This document shows positions 33,278 to 40,254 of a stretch of DNA of 64,000 bases, in pieces (position 1 is the first letter of the stretch; each line of letters begins with the position of its first letter). The stretch comes from HGM11367 sp964600435 (lineage in GTDB: Bacteria; Bacillota; Clostridia; Christensenellales; UBA1242), in contig CAZRJB010000001.1 in assembly GCA_964600435.1 (NCBI GenBank), forward strand, positions 1 through 64,000, written 5' to 3'. The position numbers and the translations under genes are program-made. Under the pieces are notes generated by a model. The model did no database searches and was not told the DNA's origin. It was given only the letters and a program-made list of their open reading frames with translations.

Positions 33278-34225
33278 ATGATTAAAAGAATATTTATTAC
33301 AATAATTCTAGTATTAATTTTTTGCTTTTCTTGTGTCGTGATTACAAAACAACAAAATTTGATTACTAATCTTGAAACTCAACTAGAAACACAAGATAAA
33401 ACATATTCTGGAAAAATTGATGAGTTAACAGATTATCAACAATCGTTGGTTGTGCAACTTGATGAATTAACTTCTCAAAATGAATATTATAAACAAAATT
33501 TAGAATTCTGTGAATTGGCTTTTAGCAATTCAGTGACAACAAACAATGAGTTAAAAACTCGAATAGCTAGTTTAGAAGCAACTATTGCTGAACAACAAGC
33601 AACAATTGATAGTATGGTTTCAAATTTAAATTCAGATTTAATCGATGGCTCAATTACTAAATTAACACCACTTGATTTCGAAAATGTTACAGAAATAAGA
33701 CCATACGCTTTTGCTAATTGTAAAAACTTAAAATCTGTAGAAATACCATCAAGTGTTGTTTCTATAGGAAAATATGCTTTTGATAATTGCACAGAATTAT
33801 CTACTGTAAAAATTGATTCTCAAGAAATATCAGTAGGAGCTTTTCGTTTTGCCAATATATCTAATTTAGAGCTTGGTGATAATGTTTCTGTTATTGACGT
33901 TAATGCATTTTCCTATGCATTTTGTTCTACCGGGCCTGATATATTAACAATACCTGTGGGTATAAGTGTTATTGGATTTAATGCTTTTGCTGATTTACCA
34001 TTTAGTTGTGTTATTTTTGAAGGTCATGTTGAATATTTGGATCAAGATATATTTGGTATTGCAAGTAATCTTAATAAGATAGTTGTTCCAGATATAGACT
34101 ATGATTATTATTGCAATTATTTTTCTAATTGGGATAACCACAATACAAATATTTCAGCTTCAAAATTATCAGAAATAGTTACTAAACGTTCTGTTTATAA
34201 CATTTTTAATCCAATAGATAATTAA
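33278..34225 (+). CDS. BspA-like leucine-rich-repeat protein B of the element
   Basis: This is a paralogue of the preceding gene with the same order: membrane segment (6-22), coiled coil (here longer, about 25-115), LRR_5 repeats (IRPYAFANCKNLKSVEIPSSVVSIGKYAF) and a homologous end (KLSEIVTKRSVYN). It lacks the Ser-rich tail. Shared segments such as ETQDKTYSxKID and PDxxYDYYxNxFS show tandem duplication followed by divergence, so the two probably have separate but related tasks. Confidence 0.8.
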   Translation: MIKRIFITIILVLIFCFSCVVITKQQNLITNLETQLETQDKTYSGKIDELTDYQQSLVVQLDELTSQNEYYKQNLEFCELAFSNSVTTNNELKTRIASLEATIAEQQATIDSMVSNLNSDLIDGSITKLTPLDFENVTEIRPYAFANCKNLKSVEIPSSVVSIGKYAFDNCTELSTVKIDSQEISVGAFRFANISNLELGDNVSVIDVNAFSYAFCSTGPDILTIPVGISVIGFNAFADLPFSCVIFEGHVEYLDQDIFGIASNLNKIVVPDIDYDYYCNYFSNWDNHNTNISASKLSEIVTKRSVYNIFNPIDN

Positions 34226-34248
34226 TTTATTTTTGTAAAAGGTTAAAA

Positions 34249-35097
34249 TTGATAACAATAATATGTGGAGAGCCTGGACGTGGCAAAACGGCATTAATGA
34301 CGTATTTTGCATATGTTCAAATGGTAGAAAAAGGTTTTGAAGATTATTGGAACTCTTGCCAACGGATAGATATCCTTAAAGCAGGAGGTTTCAATAACTT
34401 AAAATACTTACCATATCAACACACAGTTTATGCTGATTATATTATTGGAAATGAATATCTAGGAATGCAATCATATTATGTTGATGGTTTTAAAGTAGCA
34501 TTAACGAATCCGTTTTTTGATACTGCATTTTTTGCTCCATATTCAAATATATATTTGGATGAAGCGCAAAAATATTATGATTCGCGAATGAGTAAATATT
34601 TACGTGAATGTGTTTATAGGTTTTATCAATTACACAGGCATAATCATTTAAATATATATATGACATGTCAACGTTTAGGGAATATAGATTTAAACATTCG
34701 AGGTATGTCTGAGCGGATTATATATGTTGAGGCATTGAAGATATCGAAAGATAGTTATGGACAAATAACAAATATGAAATGGGTTGTGTCAGAGTTTAAT
34801 AGCTTAAAAGATGCTGAAAAGCATGTTGAAAGCTTCAATGTAGATAATAAAGAAAATATAAAGACATATGAGTTTAAAGGTGATATTTTTCAGCTGTATA
34901 ACTCATATGGTAATGAACCAGCATTTTATGATGGTAATTATTCCCGAAGTTATGATTGTTACACGGAAGAAGGATATGTCGAAACTATAGATTCGTATAT
35001 GGTGTATAATCGCAATCATATGTATTATGCTCCTGTAGGTTTTTGGAAGAACGAGGTAGAAGATAAAAAAATAATTAAAAGTAGAGGGTATATGTAA
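34249..35097 (+). CDS. Zot-family phage assembly ATPase
   Basis: Zot/gpI proteins are inner-membrane ATPases that drive extrusion of filamentous phage. The protein starts with TTG 34249, has Walker A GEPGRGKT at 7-14 and Walker B IYLDEAQKYYDSR at about 101-113. The family motif FYQLHRHNHLNIYMTCQRLGNID follows. A clear C-terminal membrane helix, present in M13 gpI, is not obvious, so membrane attachment may depend on another protein. It overlaps the next gene by one base. It is the best marker that the element is inovirus-like. Confidence 0.85.
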   Translation: MITIICGEPGRGKTALMTYFAYVQMVEKGFEDYWNSCQRIDILKAGGFNNLKYLPYQHTVYADYIIGNEYLGMQSYYVDGFKVALTNPFFDTAFFAPYSNIYLDEAQKYYDSRMSKYLRECVYRFYQLHRHNHLNIYMTCQRLGNIDLNIRGMSERIIYVEALKISKDSYGQITNMKWVVSEFNSLKDAEKHVESFNVDNKENIKTYEFKGDIFQLYNSYGNEPAFYDGNYSRSYDCYTEEGYVETIDSYMVYNRNHMYYAPVGFWKNEVEDKKIIKSRGYM

Positions 35098-35519
35098 TGT
35101 ATATTTTAGATGATTTTTCAGAGTTAACAAATTTTGTTCATTCAGAGTTTATGAAAATTCGCCAAACATATGGTTTGAAACAAATGAGTGAAAAAGATAT
35201 AAAGAATATATCTAATACAATTTTAAAGTCTTTTTCTTATGCTAATTCAACAACAAAAAAGAAACTTAAGTATTATGCAAAAGTTGATTGGGCTATTTTT
35301 ACAGCTCCTCATTGTTGGCTATGGCGCTTTTTAAATCGTAAATTATGGATGAAATGCAAAGAAGAAATGTTAAGGCGAGAAACAGAAAATAAAAAAGAAG
35401 ATGTTGAAACAAAAGTTTTGAAATCATCTGGGATGCCGACACATTCACCTGTTGATTTAGATTCTTTAAGTTTGCCTTCTTCTGTTGCGGATGCCGGGCA
35501 TTTGCTCGGTGAGGGTTGA
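35097..35519 (+). CDS. Element protein coupled to Zot (140 aa)
   Basis: This mixed-charge protein with a Trp-rich centre (DWAIFTAPHCWLWRFLNRKLWMK), which may lie on the membrane surface, and a Ser/Pro-rich end. Its ATG overlaps the Zot stop (TAATG), so they are translationally coupled, as expected for an assembly partner. It is unrecognised. Confidence 0.6.
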   Translation: MYILDDFSELTNFVHSEFMKIRQTYGLKQMSEKDIKNISNTILKSFSYANSTTKKKLKYYAKVDWAIFTAPHCWLWRFLNRKLWMKCKEEMLRRETENKKEDVETKVLKSSGMPTHSPVDLDSLSLPSSVADAGHLLGEG

Positions 35520-35899
35520 TTATCTTAGTCGGAGTAAAATTACTGTATTCTTTGGTCCTAAAGCCGGGACATTGTTCTAGCAAAATTTTGAAATGCTTGC
35601 TTTGCTGTGCCTTCTTAAATTTTGCGAAACTTATGTAGCGGAATTGTCGCAGGCGCGAAATTCACGGTTGCGACGTTTACGTCGCCGCTACAGTACTAAT
35701 AATGAGTCTGGATTATGCTCAACAAATTGTTGGGAAACAGTTTGTTGAGTCTCCAGCGCAATGCTCTCATTGTGTGGTTGAACATAAGCGCAAGCGGTTC
35801 AACCACACAAGAAAAAAGAGCAAAAAAAATGAAAGTGTCTACTTGACAATAGTAACACTTCTCAAACAATTTTTTTAAAAAAATTAAAAATGAGGTTGA
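35520..35899. other. Hairpin-rich region, candidate replication origin/packaging signal
   Basis: No gene is seen in these 380 bases, and the GC content is higher than around it. A cruciform lies at 35635-35691 (GTAGCGG...CCGCTAC with inner GCGACGT/ACGTCGC). A 9-bp stem lies at 35718-35749 (CTCAACAAA/TTTGTTGAG). A perfect 13-bp stem TGTGTGGTTGAAC/GTTCAACCACACA lies at 35771-35809, with a small GCGCAAGC hairpin in its loop. It directly precedes the HUH Rep gene. Rolling-circle origins and filamentous packaging signals look like this. Confidence 0.65.
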
Positions 35900-37015
35900 A
35901 TGATTATGATAAATGAAATACCTCAAAATAAATATACATTGGTTAAAAGTGAAAGATTTTTTAAAGATAAAACACTTGTGACTTTGTATAATAAAAGAAA
36001 TACTCCAGGTAAAAAAAAGTATATACCATTTGACTATGAGGGGGTTAGGTATAGATTAAATTTAGAATCTGGAGAATTAGAGTTCTATAACTTCCAACTA
36101 TGTAAATATTGTTTAGATTGTTCAGTTAGAAGAACTCGAATATTGCTTGCAATACTTTTACAGATGAATGATTTTGATTATTTTTGTACTTTTACGTTTA
36201 ATACTCGATATGTAGATAGAAAAAATGATGAAGAAGTATATAGAAAATTTCAGTTATATTTACAACAACTCAAACGTAAATTTCCAAAAATAACATATGT
36301 AATTGTTCCTGAGCGCCATAAAGTCAAATTAAAAATAGGTGATGAGGAATATCAAACAGAAATAGAGTTTGAAGATGCAACCAAAGGTGTTTTACATTTT
36401 CACATGTTATTAGGTTTAAATGGTACATCAATAAAAGATGATGGTTTAAGTTTTACAAATTCGCATAAGGTTTGTTGCTCTTGGGCAACAAAAACAGAAG
36501 GTATTGCTAGTGAAACATATTATGAAAAAACAAAACATTTGCATAAATTGACTGCTACCGATGGAGCACCAATATATAATATAAGTGGATTCCACCTTGG
36601 ATTTACAACCGCTAGTAAAATTGTAAATAAAGAAGCATGTAATGCATATGTTGCAAAATATATTTCAAAGTGTTTGGGATTGTCAACAACAAAGTTTAAA
36701 CGACGTTTTTGGTATTCTCAAAATTTAGACGTTCCTGATATAGTCAAAACAGAAATATGTTCCTGGAATGATTATATCGGAGATTTGAATAAAACTAAAG
36801 ATATTGATTTAATCAATGCTCTAAGACAAGCAAAAGCAACAGATGATTCGGTTAAAGATTATTATAACAAAGATTATAACGTGTTGCAGTATTGGTTTGA
36901 TAGAGATAAATATTCAGATTTTGAGAATAATCGAAAAAAAGGATTAACTCCAACACTTGAAGAAACACCATTTGATATACTCAAAGGTGAAAACTATTCA
37001 ATATTTAAAACTTAG
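35900..37015 (+). CDS. HUH-type rolling-circle replication initiator (Rep)
   Basis: Rep nicks one strand at the origin and stays bound through a tyrosine. The 371-residue protein shows the fold's first strand FCTFTFNTRY near 95, the metal-binding HUH motif LHFHMLL with His166 and His168, and the catalytic motif AYVAKYISK with Tyr250 and Tyr254. Two or more Cys in CKYCLDCSVRR near 70 may bind zinc, as in phage G2P/ORF2-type initiators. The ribosome site is GAGGTTG. It lies right after the hairpin region that probably contains its nick site. Confidence 0.88.
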   Translation: MIMINEIPQNKYTLVKSERFFKDKTLVTLYNKRNTPGKKKYIPFDYEGVRYRLNLESGELEFYNFQLCKYCLDCSVRRTRILLAILLQMNDFDYFCTFTFNTRYVDRKNDEEVYRKFQLYLQQLKRKFPKITYVIVPERHKVKLKIGDEEYQTEIEFEDATKGVLHFHMLLGLNGTSIKDDGLSFTNSHKVCCSWATKTEGIASETYYEKTKHLHKLTATDGAPIYNISGFHLGFTTASKIVNKEACNAYVAKYISKCLGLSTTKFKRRFWYSQNLDVPDIVKTEICSWNDYIGDLNKTKDIDLINALRQAKATDDSVKDYYNKDYNVLQYWFDRDKYSDFENNRKKGLTPTLEETPFDILKGENYSIFKT

Positions 37016-37027
37016 GCAAAAAGTGAA

Positions 37028-37049
37028 TTTGGGACGGTGCCGTCCCAAA
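37028..37049. other. GC hairpin after rep
   Basis: TTTGGGACG-GTGC-CGTCCCAAA is a perfect 9-bp stem with a 4-base loop just after the Rep stop. No T-tract follows on the plus strand, so it is not a typical terminator. It may be a second replication signal or an mRNA end. Confidence 0.5.
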
Positions 37050-37101
37050 AAATCAATTTGTCTTTTCAAAGTTGTAAAAAAAATAGTAAAAGGAAAAAAT
37101 T

Positions 37102-37761
37102 ATGGAAGATTTTAAAAAAGTTGAAATAGAAACCGACGATCCAAAACTTAATAAAAAAATTGCTGAATTGAATGATTGTTATTTTCAAACTCAAAAAGTT
37201 TTTGCTAAGGTTTGTTACAAAGTTTATGATATTTCACGTTATTGTCAAAACAACTATTTTACTGTTAAAGAACCGGGATATGATCGTTTAGTTAAATATA
37301 AAGCAAAAGATATTTTTGCAGAATTTGGATTTAGCAAAAAAGAAGTAGACAGATATGTATCGTGTTATAAAAAATTCATTACAGCATCTTGCATAAAAGA
37401 TGCGCATGTAAAACCAATGTTTGAGTTATATTCTCCTGGTAAATTACTGGAACTGTTACCATATGAATATAACATGTTGACTAATGCTATAAAAAATGAA
37501 GAGATTACTTCGGATATGTCATGTATAGAGTTGCGCGAAACATTAAAAGAATTATCTAAAAGAACTGATAAAACGTCAAAAGTATATGAAGATCCGGATG
37601 CAAACCAATCTTTGGAAGAGCAGGAGGCATCATTGCCTGAATCATATGATCCAAAGAAATATCACGATTTAGCATATTTCAAACAATTTGATAAAGCAAC
37701 GTTAATAGATTTTCTATTTATGGCTGAAGATTATATTAAAAAACTAACAAAGAAGAAATAG
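37102..37761 (+). CDS. Element protein downstream of rep (219 aa)
   Basis: This soluble, mostly helical protein (residues 20-110 with DIFAEFGFSKKEVDRYVSCYKKF, a possible HTH-like piece) has a Glu-rich linker and a C-terminal helix. I do not recognise it. Helical regulators with this kind of layout occur beside replication genes of mobile elements, so control of rep or copy number is possible. AAAGGAAAAAATT precedes ATG. Confidence 0.6.
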   Translation: MEDFKKVEIETDDPKLNKKIAELNDCYFQTQKVFAKVCYKVYDISRYCQNNYFTVKEPGYDRLVKYKAKDIFAEFGFSKKEVDRYVSCYKKFITASCIKDAHVKPMFELYSPGKLLELLPYEYNMLTNAIKNEEITSDMSCIELRETLKELSKRTDKTSKVYEDPDANQSLEEQEASLPESYDPKKYHDLAYFKQFDKATLIDFLFMAEDYIKKLTKKK

Positions 37762-37787
37762 AATATATTTATTATAAGGAGAAAGTA

Positions 37788-38078
37788 ATGGAAGAGAGAT
37801 TTGAATTAAAACATTATAAAGGACAATTAATTGATGTTTTTGATAACAATTTGAATTGTAAACGAGTTATAGGGATTGAAGAGATTTTTGATTTACTTAA
37901 CAAGTAAGACCAAAAGATTAAAAAATTAGAACAATCTCAAAACAGCAAGGCGATTGAAGTGCTGGAGGAAGTTAGAAAATTTTACAATACAAATAGTGAT
38001 AGTGATTGGATAATTGATTTGTGTGAACTTGGTGATTTTATTAACAATCAGATAACCAAATTGAGAGATCTAAAATAG
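37788..38078 (+). pseudogene. Small element gene interrupted by an in-frame TAA
   Basis: ATG 37788 (after AAGGAGAAAGTA) reads MEERFELKHYKGQL... for 39 residues to TAA 37905-37907. The same frame then continues without a stop as DQKIKKLEQSQNSKAIEVLEE... to TAG 38076-38078. A change of one base (for example TTA to TAA) would explain the split of a 96-residue coiled-coil protein. Both a truncated functional product and recent inactivation are possible. Confidence 0.6.
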
Positions 38079-38085
38079 AATAAAA

Positions 38086-38123
38086 AATCCCCTATAGAAT
38101 TTAATCTATTAGGGGATGTTTTT
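38086..38123 (+). terminator. Terminator at the right end of the element
   Basis: ATCCCCTATAG pairs with CTATTAGGGGAT (one bulge), followed by T residues. It ends the rightward operon of the element. Confidence 0.85.
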
Positions 38124-38200
38124 TTATAACAATTAAAAAACAATGTTGTCAAAAGTGTTGTCAAAATTATTTTAATCTCTTTATATATAAGGCAGTAGTC

Positions 38201-38266
38201 CTGCCTTACAAGCAGAGGGTCATAGGTTCGAGTCCTTTAACTCCCACCATTTTGTTGGCACAAGAT
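38201..38266 (+). repeat. attR: 66-bp att core with tRNA-Val 3' fragment
   Basis: Identical to 25981-26046. It contains only the 3' part of tRNA-Val, from the anticodon stem through CCA, and cannot form a tRNA. It marks the right end of the element. Confidence 0.95.
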
Positions 38267-38291
38267 TTTTAAAATCTTGTGCCTTTTTTTT
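38257..38291 (+). terminator. Original host terminator of tRNA-Val
   Basis: GGCACAAGATTTT pairs with AAAATCTTGTGCC, followed by T residues. Its left arm lies in the att core. Before integration it stood directly behind tRNA-Val. Confidence 0.88.
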
Positions 38292-38643
38292 ACACTTTTT
38301 TATCTATCCCATGAAAATTAAGGAACACTTTTTTATTGATGTTTTAGGGGGTGGCAAAAATTTTTGATATTATAAACAGAAAAAAATGACGGGTTAGAGG
38401 GTTTAAGTGTGAGTTTTTCAATTTGTGTAGAAAAAAAGAAATGTAAAGCACAAATTTTTAAATATGCAAATTTTGTAATAAACGTTAAAAAATGAACATA
38501 GCATATTACAAGATTAAAGAAATGGCTAGCAATGGTTGGTCAATGAATTAATTTCGACAAAAATGTAATTTTTAGTTAACAATTTGCAAATATTCGCATT
38601 AACTACAAATTTCATTTTGAATAGAATTAAAAGCGAGGTTTAA
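38292..38643. promoter_or_regulatory. Upstream region of pdaB with a Spo0A-like box
   Basis: No gene is seen in 350 bases. At 38553-38559 the sequence TTCGACA, the reverse complement of TGTCGAA, sits in TTTCGACAAAAATG, a close match to the extended Spo0A box. It is 85 bases before the pdaB start. The rest is AT-rich without clear structure. Confidence 0.55.
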
Positions 38644-39432
38644 ATGTTTTGTGTAGTTAAATCTAGGTCCATTAAATATGTTTTGGTGGTTCTTCTTGTA
38701 ACAATACTTTTAGCAATCTCAATTAATGGTGCTGTTTCTGCGGAAGTTTTTTTTGGTTATTCAACAAGAAAGGTTCCAATTTATTGTGTGGAAACCGAGA
38801 ATAAGCAAGTTGCAATATCTTTTGATGCAGCATGGGGTGCAGACAAAACCAAGCAAATTGTTGACATATGCAAAGAATACAATGTTAAGGCAACTTTTTT
38901 CCTTGTTGGATTTTGGGTAGACAAATATGGAGATATGGTTAAATATATTGATGAAAATGGATTTGAAATTGGGACACATTCAAACACTCATCCAGACATG
39001 GCAAAACTTAGCAAAGATGCAATAAGTTTGGAACTTGATAAAAGCATTGAACTTATAACCAACATAACTGGCAAATCGGTTGACATTTTTAGAGCGCCAT
39101 TTGGTTCGTACAACAACACACTTTTGGATGTTGCCGAAAGCAAAAATTTAAAAACAATTCAATGGGATGTGGATTCTTTGGATTGGAAGGGCTTGAGTGC
39201 AGAAGCAATAACAACAAGAATTTTAAATGGTGTAAAAAGTGGTTCAATAATTTTATGCCACAACAACAGCGACCATATTGTTGATGCATTGCCAATGATT
39301 TTGGACAGGCTTGCAAAAAGGGGATATAAGGTTGGAGCAGTGGGTGATTTAATTTATAAAGATAATTACACAATAGACAGGGCTGGACTTCAAAAATCAA
39401 CTTTAAAGGAGAAAATTGATAATGAAAATTGA
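38644..39432 (+). CDS. Polysaccharide deacetylase, PdaB-like sporulation type
   Basis: This secreted or membrane-bound deacetylase acts on cell-wall or cortex glycans. A signal/anchor segment spans 10-30. The NodB domain begins with QVAISFDAAWG (catalytic Asp), has the metal-binding HSNTHPDM, and ends with IILCHNNSDHIVDALP. The variant DAAWG and the overall pattern match the clostridial PdaB family linked to spore formation. The start has a GAGG ribosome site. It overlaps the next gene by 11 bases, so it is co-transcribed with the SSB-like gene. The upstream Spo0A-like box agrees with a sporulation role. Confidence 0.88.
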   Translation: MFCVVKSRSIKYVLVVLLVTILLAISINGAVSAEVFFGYSTRKVPIYCVETENKQVAISFDAAWGADKTKQIVDICKEYNVKATFFLVGFWVDKYGDMVKYIDENGFEIGTHSNTHPDMAKLSKDAISLELDKSIELITNITGKSVDIFRAPFGSYNNTLLDVAESKNLKTIQWDVDSLDWKGLSAEAITTRILNGVKSGSIILCHNNSDHIVDALPMILDRLAKRGYKVGAVGDLIYKDNYTIDRAGLQKSTLKEKIDNEN

Positions 39433-40066
39433 ACAAATGAACAATAATAGGGTGTTTTTAAGTGGAACGGTTGAGAGCGAACCCAAATTTAGTCATGAAA
39501 CATTTGGAGAAGCATTTTACGAGGTAACATTGCTTGTGCCAAGGCTATCTAATCACTTAGACAGGGTGCCTGTTACCGTGTCAGAAAAATTAATTTCAGG
39601 CGGAAGGTTTGAACTGGGCAAATATGTTTGCATTAAAGGGCAATTTAGAAGTTATAACAAAATTGAAGATGAAAAGAGTAAACTTATGTTAACTGTGTTT
39701 GTTAGAGAAGTCTGCGAATTTGAAGAAGATATGAATCCAAACATAATTGAAATAACTGGGTATATTTGCAAAGAACCAACATATAGAACAACTCCTTTTA
39801 ATCGAGAAATATGTGATTGTTTGATTGCGGTTAACAGGGCATACAACAAAAGCGACTATCTTCCTTGCATTGCATGGGGTAGAAATGCAAAATTTGTTAG
39901 CGAATTGGCAATTGGAACAAAAGTTAACATTGTTGGAAGAATCCAGTCTAGAGAATATCAAAAACACACAGAAAGTGGTGACATTTTGAAAAAAATAGCA
40001 TATGAAGTATCCATTAACAAAATAATGATTAATCAAGAAGAAGTTGTTGAAGAAGAATTATCTTAG
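39422..40066 (+). CDS. Two-OB-fold single-stranded DNA-binding protein
   Basis: The protein has two OB domains, about 1-105 (NRVFLSGTVESEPKFSHETFGEAFYEVTLLV...) and 107-210 (IIEITGYICKEPTYRTTPFNREICDCLIAVNRAY), the second closely SSB-like. The usual single-domain SSB with an acidic tail is different. This type occurs in Clostridia as an extra SSB. The short acidic end EEVVEEELS resembles the SSB tail that recruits partners. ATG 39422 is chosen since AAAGGAG lies 10 bases before. TTG 39416 would add only two residues. Confidence 0.85.
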   Translation: MKIEQMNNNRVFLSGTVESEPKFSHETFGEAFYEVTLLVPRLSNHLDRVPVTVSEKLISGGRFELGKYVCIKGQFRSYNKIEDEKSKLMLTVFVREVCEFEEDMNPNIIEITGYICKEPTYRTTPFNREICDCLIAVNRAYNKSDYLPCIAWGRNAKFVSELAIGTKVNIVGRIQSREYQKHTESGDILKKIAYEVSINKIMINQEEVVEEELS

Positions 40067-40071
40067 GCACA

Positions 40072-40111
40072 AAAAACAATTATTGCACTTGCAATGGTTG
40101 TTTTTTTTAGC
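40072..40111 (+). terminator. Terminator after SSB-like gene
   Basis: AAACAATTATTGCA/TGCAATGGTTGTTT stem followed by T residues. Confidence 0.75.
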
Positions 40112-40254
40112 CGCAAAAACAATAATTTTTCAATAACAACAGTGCAAATTGAAAAAGTTACCTTGGCAATTTGTTTGCTTGTCATTTTTTGATTGCCTTT
40201 AATTTGACAAGAAACATGGTTTTGTGATAAAGTTTGTGTTATTGGAGAGTTTTT

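Larger units (their letters stand above)
26047..38266. mobile_element. 12.2-kb inovirus-like integrative element in tRNA-Val
   Basis: The element is bounded by 66-bp identical att repeats, one inside an intact tRNA-Val. It encodes a tyrosine integrase, XRE repressor, HUH-type Rep, Zot-family assembly ATPase, several single-pass membrane proteins and small proteins, with hairpin-rich gene-free regions at 28225-28529 and 35520-35899. This set is what integrated filamentous phages carry. Base usage differs from the host: more ATA and TAT codons and fewer of the AACAA-type runs. No classical major coat gene is recognised, so virion type remains inferred. All genes except integrase and repressor read rightward. 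Confidence 0.85.

Noticed and set aside
34976..34982. Spo0A box in the zot gene (and one in the capsid gene near 61578)
   Set aside because: Single TGTCGAA copies inside coding sequence, away from promoters, are expected by chance.
38201..38249. Apparent second tRNA-Val
   Set aside because: Only the 3' part from the anticodon stem is present. It is the attR copy and cannot fold as a tRNA.
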